A stretch of 64,000 nt of DNA from Ruminococcaceae bacterium KH2T8 (GTDB lineage Bacteria; Bacillota; Clostridia; Saccharofermentanales; Saccharofermentanaceae), in contig FOIY01000002.1 in the NCBI GenBank assembly GCA_900111435.1, positions 62,001-126,000 on the forward strand, read 5' to 3'. Each line of letters begins with the position of its first letter. The first letter of the stretch is position 1. This document shows positions 50,268 to 59,470 of the stretch, one piece after another. Below the pieces are notes generated by a model that was given only the letters and a program-made list of their open reading frames with translations, had not been told where the DNA came from and did not search any database. The translations under genes were made by a program, and so were the position numbers.

Positions 50268-51125
50268 ATGAATAATGACAAGAAATATCTGATCAAGTAT
50301 CTGGCAGTATGTATTGTGAGCTTTCTGCTTTGCGGAGGGGTGTCGGCTTATTTTCTGCTGTCACCGGAATTCGAATCAAGTAACCGAAAGTATGCCGCCA
50401 TCGGAATAGTCTTATGCCTCGTTGCGGTATTAGGCGGCGTTCTGAAATATTCCGATTACTATAACAAGAATATAAAGCCGGTCAAGGATCCCGAATCACT
50501 CATAGATGACCGCGCCAATGCTCATAGGATGTATGCTGATAAGAAGCTTCCCGGAAAGGATATCTATGATGTATTCCGCCGTTATCGCAGGAGCTTTCTT
50601 TGGGGCAGGCTCATGATAATACCGGTATGTCTTATACTTATCGAGCTCCTTATGGTCGTAAAGTTTCAGCAAGTAGGCTGGGATATCAGGTGGGCGTTAG
50701 TCATAGGTGTCGCAGTGGTGATCTTAGCTCTGATCATAGCCGGAAAGAAGGAGATGGAATTCTCAACCGAGGAAGATCTTCGCAAGGCCATCGAAAAGAG
50801 TAAGGTCGATCCCGTAAGGCTCAATGCCGATTTCATGATGTCTTCGTGTTATAAGACTTCATATGGTGCGATCTTCATCGGCCGAGACTATCTTGTAATG
50901 TTTGCGAGAAAATTCTGCTCCGTGACTTATATGAAAAGTATTCAGTCCGCTCAGCTTACAAGAAAGGACCATGAAGTGAACGGTGGTCAGATCACACACT
51001 ATGGACTGAAACTCGGATTTACTTCGGGCTCGACATACGATATGCATATCGGAGATGAGAAGAAAGCCTCTGTAATGCTCGATGAGCTGGAGCTTCGAGG
51101 CGTCGAAGTAACGAGACAGTCCTGA
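50268..51125 (+). CDS. Membrane protein of unknown function
   Basis: 285 residues. Two N-terminal helices (YLAVCIVSFLLCGGVSAYFLL; YAAIGIVLCLVAVLGGVL) and two central ones (LMIIPVCLILIELLMVVKF; WALVIGVAVVILALIIAG) are followed by a soluble C-terminal domain with a YGAIFIGRDYLVMFARKF strand pair, like a PH-type or DUF-type sensor. It is divergent from the YwaF-like gene. TGATATTTT lies 6 nt before the ATG and no ribosome binding site is seen, so it may also be leaderless. Confidence 0.68.
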   Translation: MNNDKKYLIKYLAVCIVSFLLCGGVSAYFLLSPEFESSNRKYAAIGIVLCLVAVLGGVLKYSDYYNKNIKPVKDPESLIDDRANAHRMYADKKLPGKDIYDVFRRYRRSFLWGRLMIIPVCLILIELLMVVKFQQVGWDIRWALVIGVAVVILALIIAGKKEMEFSTEEDLRKAIEKSKVDPVRLNADFMMSSCYKTSYGAIFIGRDYLVMFARKFCSVTYMKSIQSAQLTRKDHEVNGGQITHYGLKLGFTSGSTYDMHIGDEKKASVMLDELELRGVEVTRQS

Positions 51126-51213
51126 CATTCATCTATCTTTGCCTTGAATGAGTTGTCAAATAAGTTTAAACTAATTCACGACGATTCATGAGATAAGAGA
51201 GGATAGAGAGAAT

Positions 51214-52854
51214 ATGAAAAGCATCATTTCCGATGAAGAGCTTAAGTTTTCATGCTGCGAAAACGGCAGTATCACACCTGATGAGACGATCGACGTTGAT
51301 ATAGTCGTAGTAGGAGCAGGTGCGAGCGGTGTGCCTGCTGCAGGCTGGGCGGCTGAGCTCGGAGCAGAGGTAGCACTCCTTCAAAAGGAAGCTAATGTGG
51401 TATCTCAGGGTAACTGCGGTTCGGCGATCATCAGGTCAAGATCGACTGAGGCAGGCATCGAGAAGTGGATCCACCATACCAACAGCCTTTGCAACTGGAG
51501 AGCCGATACCAAGCAGCTCAGAGCTTATGCCAAGCATTCCGAGGAAGCTATGATCTGGTTCTGGAACAGGGCAGGGTTTACTACTGAGACAGAATACGGC
51601 GACGGCAGCAAGGTCGATGATAATGCGAGGTCTGCCGAGCTTCTTAACGACGGTGACAGACTCTCCGCATTCAGGAGCACGAGCGGTGATTTCACGGGTA
51701 TCTGGAAAGACAGGACCAATACATACGATTACGGTGATGATCACTGTTATTTCTGGGCGCCCTGGGTCGGTCCCAAGCCCTTTAATACATGTCATGCATT
51801 AAGAAAGATATTAAAGAATATATCTGAGGAGCACCCTAACCTTAAGACATTCTTTTCGACTCCTGCAGTTCAGCTCATCAAGGAAGGTGACAGGGTAACG
51901 GGAGTCATCGGAAAGAATTCCGAAGGTAAGTACATAAGATTTAACGCTTCAAAGGCAGTCATCCTTGCGACGGGAGATTATACGAATAATCCCGCGATGG
52001 TCGATAAGTATTGCCCCGATATCTCCGAGTTTGATAAGAAGCAGAAGAATAAGACGGGTGACGGTCATATCCTCGCTGTCAATGCTGGTGCTCAGATGGA
52101 GCCCCTGGGACATACTAAGATGATGCACGATTTTGATTCCGCGCTCATGTTCGAGGAGCCTTTCTTGTACGTCAACATGAACGGCGAGAGATTCACGAAC
52201 GAGTATACGGGATTTGTCTATATGGGCAATATCTTAAGAGATCAGCCTTCATATAAGGGCTCCATGCTCGACAGCGATCATCAGGACGGCTCCAAGGGCT
52301 GGTACTGCATGATCTATGATGATGACTATATGTCATTGCCGCGTGAGGCATTCGTTGACGGACCTGTTCCGCCGTTTGTAATGGAGAAGTTTATCCCCGG
52401 TGCAGTAGAAGATCCTAAGGGCGTATTTAAGAACCTTATCGATCTTCACAGATGCGATACGCTCGAAGAACTTGCTTCCGAGCTCGATATCCCTTATGAG
52501 AATCTGAAGGCATCGGTCGATCGCTATAACGAGCTTTGTGAGAAGGGCGTGGATACCGATTTTGGTAAGCCTTCTCAGTATATGAACAAGATCGTAAAGG
52601 CACCTTTCTGGGGCGCTCGAAAGCATATACGTGTATCAGCCGAGGTTTCGGGTGTTATCGTAAATGAATGCGGACAGGCTCTGGACAGTGAAGGAAAGAT
52701 CATCCCGGGACTTTACTGCGTAGGTAATCTCGGAGGACCATTCTACGGCGGCGCCGATTATCCTTTCCACCAGACGGGACTGTCTCTCGGAAAGTGTTAT
52801 ACTTACGGCATGATAGCTGCAAGACATGCTCTTGATGAGAATTTCGAGATCTGA
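51214..52854 (+). CDS. FAD-dependent fumarate/urocanate-reductase-type flavoprotein
   Basis: 546 residues. The FAD-binding Rossmann motif is DIVVVGAGASGVPAAGWAAE (about 30-49). The capping and C-terminal parts carry the FAD_binding_2 signature: NMNGERFTNEY, GLYCVGNLGGPFYGG and FHQTGLSLGKC. It is cytosolic in appearance: there is no signal peptide, no FMN-bind domain and no heme motif, unlike exported fumarate reductase-like enzymes. The organic acid or enone substrate is unknown. It precedes the second papain-type protease by 9 nt, so they share a transcript. Confidence 0.86.
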   Translation: MKSIISDEELKFSCCENGSITPDETIDVDIVVVGAGASGVPAAGWAAELGAEVALLQKEANVVSQGNCGSAIIRSRSTEAGIEKWIHHTNSLCNWRADTKQLRAYAKHSEEAMIWFWNRAGFTTETEYGDGSKVDDNARSAELLNDGDRLSAFRSTSGDFTGIWKDRTNTYDYGDDHCYFWAPWVGPKPFNTCHALRKILKNISEEHPNLKTFFSTPAVQLIKEGDRVTGVIGKNSEGKYIRFNASKAVILATGDYTNNPAMVDKYCPDISEFDKKQKNKTGDGHILAVNAGAQMEPLGHTKMMHDFDSALMFEEPFLYVNMNGERFTNEYTGFVYMGNILRDQPSYKGSMLDSDHQDGSKGWYCMIYDDDYMSLPREAFVDGPVPPFVMEKFIPGAVEDPKGVFKNLIDLHRCDTLEELASELDIPYENLKASVDRYNELCEKGVDTDFGKPSQYMNKIVKAPFWGARKHIRVSAEVSGVIVNECGQALDSEGKIIPGLYCVGNLGGPFYGGADYPFHQTGLSLGKCYTYGMIAARHALDENFEI

Positions 52855-52863
52855 GGTTGATCT

Positions 52864-54096
52864 ATGAAAGAACGCCGAATGAGCTGGACTATATCCCTGA
52901 CAGCAGTTGTACTCATCTGCTGTCTGCTGTTCGGTGCGTGCGGCTCTAAGATCAGGTATAAGAAATATGAATATGCATATGATATCCCGGACAATGTACC
53001 GAAGAGCTATTCGATCCTTGATGACGGTTTTACCGCGGATGTGGAAAATCAGGTAGCAGGTACATGCTGGGCAAGTGCCGCTACTACCGTAATGGAGAAC
53101 AGCTACAGAAAGTATGGCGGACGCAGTGTCGAGATGGATGCTCTGGCGCTTGCATGTATGGTCTATAACCCTCATGCCCCGGAAGGATATTCCATCGGTA
53201 ACCGTAACGATATCTATGATTTCGGCGGATCATCAGAGATGGTCGTAAATACTACGAGCAACGGATTCGGTTCTTATGTATTGGTCGATTCCTGTGATCT
53301 TACGAACAGATCCGATAAGGATATAAAGAGAGCGATAATGGCTTTCGGCGGCGTAACCTGCGCCCTGAGCGACGTGCCTGCCAACTACACTGAAGCAGGC
53401 GGTACATATACGATGATAGGTTCCGATTCGGATGACATGTCGCATGCGGGAGTAATTATCGGATGGGACGATGATTTCCCAAAGGAGAACTTTGCGAGGA
53501 CTGCATCTCAGGACGGTGCATGGCTCGTTCAGAACAGCTATTCCGCGGCGTGGGGTGATGGAGGATTCTATTGGGTATCTTACGACACACCGCTCAGCGA
53601 TCTTCACACGCTCGTTATGTCGATCCAATATACGAATATCGCTTCTTTCGAGAGCGGCTATTCCGCTAATCTCACATACGGAGAAGAGACTACCGTCGCT
53701 AACGTATTCCAGCGTTCGGGAAGACTTCTGGCAGTCGGTACCTATACGACGAGGCCGAATCAGCATATCAAGGTAACTGTCTACGATAAGACATTTAGTG
53801 AAGTGCTCGATTCATATGAGGTAACTTTCGAATTTGAAGGTTACCATACGATCGAACTTGATAACCCGCTGGTAGTCGACGGTGTTGCAGTAGCTGTCAC
53901 TTATGCAGGCGAAGCACCCATGGAAGGCGAGTCCTGGATCGACAACGGTATCTACTTTAATGCATCCATTTCGGAGGGGCAGTCTTTCGTCCTGAGCAAC
54001 GGTCAGTGGCTCGACCTTTCGGAGGAGGATACACTAGAGCAAATCGGGCTTGAAGAGTCCTCGAATAACTGTTGTATCAAGGCGCTTTACGCCTGA
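52864..54096 (+). CDS. Papain-family (C1) cysteine protease lipoprotein, second copy
   Basis: 410 residues. Signal peptide with lipobox FGAC (Cys26). Catalytic residues are Cys68 (NQVAGTCWASA), His194 (DMSHAGVIIGWDD) and Asn224 (LVQNSYSAAWGD). A C-terminal lectin-like domain ends in NNCCIKALYA, nearly the same end as the paralogue at 48215. Overall similarity is clear across the whole length. GAGG lies 7 nt before the ATG. No terminator is seen after it. Confidence 0.88.
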   Translation: MKERRMSWTISLTAVVLICCLLFGACGSKIRYKKYEYAYDIPDNVPKSYSILDDGFTADVENQVAGTCWASAATTVMENSYRKYGGRSVEMDALALACMVYNPHAPEGYSIGNRNDIYDFGGSSEMVVNTTSNGFGSYVLVDSCDLTNRSDKDIKRAIMAFGGVTCALSDVPANYTEAGGTYTMIGSDSDDMSHAGVIIGWDDDFPKENFARTASQDGAWLVQNSYSAAWGDGGFYWVSYDTPLSDLHTLVMSIQYTNIASFESGYSANLTYGEETTVANVFQRSGRLLAVGTYTTRPNQHIKVTVYDKTFSEVLDSYEVTFEFEGYHTIELDNPLVVDGVAVAVTYAGEAPMEGESWIDNGIYFNASISEGQSFVLSNGQWLDLSEEDTLEQIGLEESSNNCCIKALYA

Positions 54097-54143
54097 TCTT
54101 GTACTAATTGTAAATTCGGATTTTTCCGCGTCAAAAATACTTG

Positions 54144-54171
54144 ACCCCGGGTGGGGGTATGATAAGATATT
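54144..54171 (+). promoter_or_regulatory. Promoter of the flotillin gene
   Basis: TTGACC and TAAGAT lie about 16 bp apart, roughly 50 nt before the start codon, across an unusual GGGTGGGGG spacer. Confidence 0.5.
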
Positions 54172-54219
54172 TTCAATGTTTGGAACAAACATAATAAGAA
54201 TGAGGGAGGTCCGTGAAGT

Positions 54220-55815
54220 ATGGACAAGTTATTAAACATTGCATTGTTCGATCTTAATGCGGGCGGCCTGGATCTTACGATCCCTGCAGTGCTCATCGCA
54301 ATAGCGATCATCTTTCTGGTGATCATTATCTGTACGAGCTATGTTAAGGCACCGCCGAACAAGGCGTACATCATAACCGGTTTGAAGAAAAAGCCGAAGA
54401 TCTTGATTGGTAAGGCAGGCCTCAAGCTTCCTTTCCTTGAGAGAAAGGATGAGCTCCTTATCGAGCAGCTCTCCATCGACATCAAGACAGGTGATTTTGT
54501 ACCTACATCAGACTTTATCGGTGTTAATATCGATGCTGTTGCAAAGGTACAGATCCGCACTGATGAAGAGGGCATCAAGCTCGCCATGAAGAACTTCCTG
54601 AACATGAACAGCACGCAGATCAATTCTCAGCTCGTTGATTCTCTTCAGGGTAACATGCGTGAGATCATCGGCACCATCACATTGAAGGAACTCTGCAATG
54701 ACAGAAAGTCTTTCGGTGATCAGGTACAGGAGAAGGCTCAGGTCGACATGAACAACTTGGGTATTCAGATCATTTCCTGTAATATCCAGCACGTTGAAGA
54801 TAAGAACGACCTTATCACTGCTCTCGGTCAGGACAACATGGCTACGATCCAGAAGACGGCTTCTATCGCTAAGGCCAATGCTGAGAGAGACGTTGCGATC
54901 GCACAGGCTCAGGCAGCAAAGGATGCTAACGATGCTAAGGTCGCTTCCGAGACGGAGATCGCTATCAAGCAGAATGATCTTGCTATCAAGAAGTCAGAAC
55001 TTCAGGTAGTACAGGATACCAAGAAGGCTGAGGCTGATGCAGCTTATCGTATTCAGGAGCAGGCACAGCGTAAGTCTATCGAAGTTGCTAATACCGAAGC
55101 AGACATTGCTAAGCAGGAAAAAGAGATCGAGCTCAAGATGAAGGAAGCTCAGGTTCGTGAGCAGGCTCTCGATGCTGATATCAAGAAGGCAGCAGATGCC
55201 GAGAGATATCGTCAGCAGCAGATGGCAGACGTTGAGCTCTATAAGAGACAGAAGGAAGCTGAGGCTCGTAAGTACGAGCTCGCACAGCAGGCTGAAGCTA
55301 AGAAGATCCAGGCTGAAGCAGACCTTATCGCTATGCAGAAGGAAGCTGAAGGTATCCGCGCAAAGGGTGAGGCTGAAGCTGATGCTATCCGCGCTAAGGC
55401 AGAGGCTGAGGCTATCGGTATCGATAAGAAGGCCGAGGCTATGCAGAAGTACGGTGAAGCAGCTGTCATCGAGATGCTCTGTAAGATGTATCCTATGGTT
55501 GCCGAAGCTATTGCTAAGCCTCTTGCTAACATCGATTCCATTACGATGTATGGTGAGGGCAATACGGCTAAGATGACTGAGGATGTTACAAAGTCCTTTA
55601 AGCAGACCATCGACGGTATCGGCGACAGCCTTGGTATCAACTTTGCATCTCTCGTAGCAGGATTCGCAGGTGCTAAGATCGCTACGAGCAAGAACGGCGA
55701 GCAGGCGGCTCTTTCAAGCGATGAGCTTGCTAAGGTCGTAGCAGCCGCTAAGGCAGATACATCATCTGATGATACGATCCCTGCCGCATTGAACGATTCA
55801 GACGACTTGGAATAA
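54220..55815 (+). CDS. Flotillin-like SPFH-domain protein
   Basis: 531 residues. One membrane anchor (IPAVLIAIAIIFLVIIICTS, about 21-40) is followed by an SPFH/band-7 domain (about 45-225). A long Ala/Glu/Lys-rich coiled coil follows (about 225-410) with the EAEADAIRAKAEAEA repeats typical of flotillins. The Gly/Ala-rich C-terminal part (about 410-531) includes YPMVAEAIAKPLANIDSITM. Flotillins form scaffolds in functional membrane microdomains. The usual NfeD-type partner gene is not adjacent. GGGAGG lies 10 nt before the ATG. Confidence 0.9.
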   Translation: MDKLLNIALFDLNAGGLDLTIPAVLIAIAIIFLVIIICTSYVKAPPNKAYIITGLKKKPKILIGKAGLKLPFLERKDELLIEQLSIDIKTGDFVPTSDFIGVNIDAVAKVQIRTDEEGIKLAMKNFLNMNSTQINSQLVDSLQGNMREIIGTITLKELCNDRKSFGDQVQEKAQVDMNNLGIQIISCNIQHVEDKNDLITALGQDNMATIQKTASIAKANAERDVAIAQAQAAKDANDAKVASETEIAIKQNDLAIKKSELQVVQDTKKAEADAAYRIQEQAQRKSIEVANTEADIAKQEKEIELKMKEAQVREQALDADIKKAADAERYRQQQMADVELYKRQKEAEARKYELAQQAEAKKIQAEADLIAMQKEAEGIRAKGEAEADAIRAKAEAEAIGIDKKAEAMQKYGEAAVIEMLCKMYPMVAEAIAKPLANIDSITMYGEGNTAKMTEDVTKSFKQTIDGIGDSLGINFASLVAGFAGAKIATSKNGEQAALSSDELAKVVAAAKADTSSDDTIPAALNDSDDLE

Positions 55816-55837
55816 GTCCTGATATCAGATAAAACTC

Positions 55838-55873
55838 AAGACCGCTTCGAGGAGACTCGGAGCGGTCTTTTTG
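55838..55873 (+). terminator. Intrinsic terminator
   Basis: A 14-bp stem AAGACCGCTTCGAG / CTCGGAGCGGTCTT with loop GAGA is followed by TTTT. Confidence 0.92.
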
Positions 55874-55898
55874 TCTTACAAAAATCTTCTTGTAAGGA

Positions 55899-55904
55899 TA
55901 TAAT
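55899..55904 (+). promoter_or_regulatory. -10 promoter next to the patatin start codon
   Basis: TATAAT ends 6 nt before the GTG start at 55911, the spacing expected when transcription begins at the start codon itself. Confidence 0.55.
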
Positions 55905-55910
55905 CTTCAT

Positions 55911-56810
55911 GTGAGAAACAAGGTATACAGTAAGATCGATTCAATCCCTAAGGGACGTGCCTCTGATAAGATCACCGGAGGTTGTCTCGTGTTGGAGGGC
56001 GGCGGCTGGAAAGGACTTTATACTGTCGGAGTCCTCGATTGTCTTATGCTGAACGATATCAATCTGTCATCTGTAGTAGGCGTTTCCGCAGGTGCATTGA
56101 GTGCGATAGGATACCTCTCGGGGCAGATCGGTTGGAGTGCCAGGATAGATCTTACATACAGACACGATTCGGATTACTGCGGAATCGGTGCTCTGAGAAG
56201 AGACCATGGTATCACAGGCTTTTCCTACCTTTTCAATGATCTCCTAACAAAGCATCCCGTGGATATGGAGCGTCTTATGGATCCGAGGCGTAAGTTCGCA
56301 GTGTCTGCAACTGATATGGCTACCGGCGATACAACCTATTTTGAGAAAGGAAAATGTGACCTGTTCAAGGCTGTCCAGGCTTCCGCAACCGTCCCCTATG
56401 TATCGCTTCCCGTAAAGATCAACGATCGGTATTACCTGGACGGAGGCTGCTCCGAGAATATTCCTCTCGGATGGGTCAAGAGGTCGGGTGAAGATAAGAT
56501 CGTGGTAGTAAAGACGAGGGAGCACTCTTTCAGACGTGAACCCGGAGTACCTGCGACAGCAAAGTTTATGTATAGAAACTATCCTGAGTTCCTGAGGAGC
56601 TTTGCCGATACCGGCAACACTTTCAATAAGAAGGCTGATGAGCTTGACAGGAAGAGCAGGGAGAAGAAGGTGTTCGTTATCGAGCCCAGCAGGAAAGTAA
56701 CCGTAACGAGGTTCGAGGGCGATATGGAAAAGCTGGGAGATCTTTACTGGCTTGGCTTTAACGATACCAAGCGGCAGATAGGAGCCTTAAGATCTTATCT
56801 GAAAGAATAA
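55911..56810 (+). CDS. Patatin-like phospholipase
   Basis: 299 residues. The oxyanion loop is VLEGGGWKGLYTVGVLD, the nucleophile is Ser59 in GVSAG, and the catalytic Asp lies in YYLDGGCSENIPLG. This is the Ser-Asp dyad of patatin/RssA-type lipid acyl hydrolases, here of the group with FAVSATDMATGDTTYF. It is cytosolic, acting on membrane lipids. The start is GTG; the only purine-rich site (AAGGA) is 12 nt upstream, and a TATAAT lies 6 nt upstream, so the mRNA may be leaderless. Confidence 0.87.
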   Translation: MRNKVYSKIDSIPKGRASDKITGGCLVLEGGGWKGLYTVGVLDCLMLNDINLSSVVGVSAGALSAIGYLSGQIGWSARIDLTYRHDSDYCGIGALRRDHGITGFSYLFNDLLTKHPVDMERLMDPRRKFAVSATDMATGDTTYFEKGKCDLFKAVQASATVPYVSLPVKINDRYYLDGGCSENIPLGWVKRSGEDKIVVVKTREHSFRREPGVPATAKFMYRNYPEFLRSFADTGNTFNKKADELDRKSREKKVFVIEPSRKVTVTRFEGDMEKLGDLYWLGFNDTKRQIGALRSYLKE

Positions 56811-56824
56811 AAAAAGCAGATAAA

Positions 56825-56862
56825 AAGACCGTGACCCATATGGATCACGGTCTTCTTTTATA
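56825..56862. terminator. Bidirectional terminator between the patatin and ddh genes
   Basis: AAGACCGTGA and TCACGGTCTT pair perfectly around CCATATGG. T-rich tails lie on both sides. Confidence 0.88.
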
Positions 56863-56877
56863 AGTCTTTTGTAGTTA

Positions 56878-57864
56878 TCAGAGAAGATGAGCTCTGATCT
56901 CTTCGCCGGAGAGGGGAGAGAGGAGTGCGGGAGCGATATCAAATACAGTCTTACAACCGTAGTCGCCCTTCTGCTCGAGTCTGTATGCTGCTCTAGCATA
57001 TGCGATAAGTACAGATGCTGTGAACTCAGGGTTGGAATCAAGCTTCAGTGAGTACTCGATAACATGGTCGTTCTCGTTGTTGAAGCCTGTCTTGCCGCTT
57101 CTGAATACGAAGCCGCCGTGATTCATGCCGGAGTGATTCTTCTCGAACTCTTCCTCTGTGATGAATGTTACTGTTGTATCGTAATCTGAGAAGTAGTTAG
57201 GCATCTCCTTTATTGTCTTCTCGATAAGAGCCTTATCTGCACCTTCTTCAGCTACTACGAAGCACTCTCTTGTGTGCTTCTGGCGTGTTGTAAGCTCGGG
57301 ATTCTTACCTGATCTTACCGCATCGAGAGCAGCATCAACGGGTACTGTATACTGCTTACCGTTCTTTACGCCGGGAACTCTTCTGATAGCATCGGAGTGC
57401 CCCTGAGATACGCCCTTGCCCCAGAATGTATAGTCATTGCCGTTAGGGAGGACTGCATTGGAATAAAGTCTTGTAAGTGAGAACATTCCGGGATCCCAAC
57501 CTGCAGAGATGACAGCAACCTTGTTTGCTGCCTTTGCGGATGCATCTACGTTTGCGAAATGCTCGGGGATCCTTGCGTGTGTATCGAATGAATCGATAAC
57601 GTTAAAGTACTTTGCATATTCCTTTGTCTGCTCGGGAAGGTCTGTAGCTGAACCGCCGCAGATGAACATGACATCGAAGTCATCCTTCTTGGAGATGAGG
57701 TCGTTAACTGAATAAACGTTTACTCCCTCTGTGTTGATCTTAACAGTTGCAGGATCTCTTCTTGTGAAAACACCCTTAAGTTCCATGTCAGGATTCTTCC
57801 TGAGCTCGCTCTCGACACCCTTAGCGAGGTTGCCGTAGCCGATGATTCCTACTCGTATTGCCAT
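56878..57864 (-). CDS. ddh: meso-diaminopimelate D-dehydrogenase
   Basis: 328 residues. The N-terminal NADP-binding motif is VGIIGYGNLAKGVE, followed by CGGSATDLPEQ (about 89-99), VIDSFDTHARIPEHF and the substrate region SAGWDPGMFSLTRL (about 138-151) with WGKGVSQGHSDAIRR (about 166-180). This is the typical Ddh, which makes meso-DAP in one step from tetrahydrodipicolinate for peptidoglycan and lysine. GGAGG lies 7 nt before the ATG on the minus strand. Confidence 0.96.
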   Translation of the reverse strand: MAIRVGIIGYGNLAKGVESELRKNPDMELKGVFTRRDPATVKINTEGVNVYSVNDLISKKDDFDVMFICGGSATDLPEQTKEYAKYFNVIDSFDTHARIPEHFANVDASAKAANKVAVISAGWDPGMFSLTRLYSNAVLPNGNDYTFWGKGVSQGHSDAIRRVPGVKNGKQYTVPVDAALDAVRSGKNPELTTRQKHTRECFVVAEEGADKALIEKTIKEMPNYFSDYDTTVTFITEEEFEKNHSGMNHGGFVFRSGKTGFNNENDHVIEYSLKLDSNPEFTASVLIAYARAAYRLEQKGDYGCKTVFDIAPALLSPLSGEEIRAHLL

Positions 57865-58037
57865 GAGTATATACCTCCGTCCGGTAAACTTACTATTTCG
57901 CTATGCATTATACTCAAATGCTTTTAATAGGTAAATAATAAATTACTGCAGTTGTTTTCATATATTTCATAAAAATCGTTCTTTGATAGTAGTAAAATGT
58001 ATTTAATAACTACATCTCTTGTCAGGGGGTGACGTAT

Positions 58038-58643
58038 ATGGCTATAAAGATCATTACCGTCAGCAGGCAGTTCGGCAGCGGTGGCAGGACTATCGCAAAG
58101 AAACTCGCAGAGAAACTCGGCTACGATTATTACGATAAGGAGATAATCGAGAATGTAGCTCTTGAGACAGGTTTCTCCAAGGAATTTGTAGCGAGCAAGG
58201 GTGAGGAGGCTCCCGGAAAGACCGTATTCTCGTATGGCTTTGAGAGCCAGGCAGTTCCCGGTATCATGAATGGCATGACGACGCATGATTATCTCTGGAC
58301 GGCTCAGCGCAAGATCATCTGTGATATTGCGGAAACCGGTAAGCCCTGCGTCATTGTCGGAAGATCAGCCGACTATATCCTCAGGGAGAGGGATGATGTC
58401 TTTAACGTATTCATCTATGCGGACATGCCTTTCAGGTGCGACAGGATCGTAAGACTGTACGGAGAGTCAGAGAACAAGCCTGAGAAGAGACTTGCGGATA
58501 AGGACAAGAAGAGAGCCGCTAACCATAAGCACTTCACGGATCTTCAGTGGGGATATGCCCCCAATTACGATCTGTCCCTTAACAGCGGTAAGCTCGGCAT
58601 CGATAAGTGCGTTGATATCATCTACGGTATCGTTAAAGAGTAA
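58038..58643 (+). CDS. Cytidylate-kinase-like P-loop protein
   Basis: 201 residues, beginning IKIITVSRQFGSGGRTIAKK, where the P-loop is the variant RQFGSGGRTIA typical of the cytidylate_kin2 family. It continues with LGYDYYDKEIIENVA, IVGRSADYIL and a KHFTDLQWGYAPNYDLSLNS C-terminal region. Members are thought to be nucleotide or other small-molecule kinases; the exact substrate is not established. GGGGG lies about 10 nt before ATG 58038. A terminator follows. Confidence 0.88.
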   Translation: MAIKIITVSRQFGSGGRTIAKKLAEKLGYDYYDKEIIENVALETGFSKEFVASKGEEAPGKTVFSYGFESQAVPGIMNGMTTHDYLWTAQRKIICDIAETGKPCVIVGRSADYILRERDDVFNVFIYADMPFRCDRIVRLYGESENKPEKRLADKDKKRAANHKHFTDLQWGYAPNYDLSLNSGKLGIDKCVDIIYGIVKE

Positions 58644-58669
58644 TACCGGTCATATATACGGCTATATGA

Positions 58670-58704
58670 GCCACATGGGAGGTAATGCTTCCCATGTGGC
58701 TTTT
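58670..58704 (+). terminator. Intrinsic terminator
   Basis: GCCACATGGGA / TCCCATGTGGC pair over 11 bp, followed by TTTT. Confidence 0.9.
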
Positions 58705-58803
58705 CTTATGACAATTGTCATGTGCTCTTCGTGATGCATCTCACTGTTACAGGTTTCTGTCTTGACGGATAATACTGACATAACGAACGGGGAGGATATG
58801 GAA

Positions 58804-59355
58804 ATGTCAGTATTAACAGTAGAAAAGAAGAGAACGGAGCTTTGCTTCAATAACAAGAGGTCATGCGGATTGTGGCTGACGCTCGTTGGTGTGGTACTGA
58901 TGGCCGGTCTTGCACTGGGAGGCAAGTTCCTTATCAATCCGATCGTGTTCCTTGCCGGATACTATATAAGCTTCTATATCGCCAATATCAATAAGAAGGT
59001 GAGGGCAAAGCTCTCACAGGGCAGTGCATCTAAGTTTCAGATCAAGATGATATTCGTATCGATCGCATTCATGTTCCTTATGATGTTCTGTATCGCAGGA
59101 CCTTATATCCCTTCGATGAACTGGAGGATGATATGGCTTGGAGTAAATCTTGCGACGGGACTTCATTTCTCGGGATTCTATTTTGTTCACGGCAAGTCCA
59201 TGATAGTCATCGGCATGATCTGTACGGCTCTTGCTGTTTGCGGTTATTGTTTCGCTGATCAGACCCTTGTATTCCTCATCGCGGATGCTGCAGTAAAGAT
59301 CATATTCGGTGTATATCTTCTCGTATTCGGCAAGCCTTCCAAGGCAATACTGTAA
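58804..59355 (+). CDS. Membrane protein of unknown function
   Basis: 183 residues with about six short membrane helices (LWLTLVGVVLMAGLALGG; PIVFLAGYYISFYIANI; IKMIFVSIAFMFLMMFCIAG; WLGVNLATGLHFSGFYFVHG; VIGMICTALAVCGYCFA; LVFLIADAAVKIIFGVYLLVFG). The layout resembles DUF6609-type small membrane proteins, but I cannot assign it firmly. GGAGG lies 8 nt before ATG 58804; ATG 58798 is too close to the site. Transcribed alone, with a terminator on each side. Confidence 0.68.
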   Translation: MSVLTVEKKRTELCFNNKRSCGLWLTLVGVVLMAGLALGGKFLINPIVFLAGYYISFYIANINKKVRAKLSQGSASKFQIKMIFVSIAFMFLMMFCIAGPYIPSMNWRMIWLGVNLATGLHFSGFYFVHGKSMIVIGMICTALAVCGYCFADQTLVFLIADAAVKIIFGVYLLVFGKPSKAIL

Positions 59356-59414
59356 GATACGGATATCAGCAGGGATTTACGTTATTGTTATTAAATCTTT
59401 ACTATGATAAAGTA

Positions 59415-59452
59415 ATCGAGGTTTTCCTTTTACGGGAGACCTCGATCTTTTT
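59415..59452 (+). terminator. Intrinsic terminator
   Basis: ATCGAGGT / ACCTCGAT with an inner TTCC/GGGA extension, followed by CTTTTT. Confidence 0.82.
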
Positions 59453-59470
59453 ATGTTCAGAGGGGAAATT

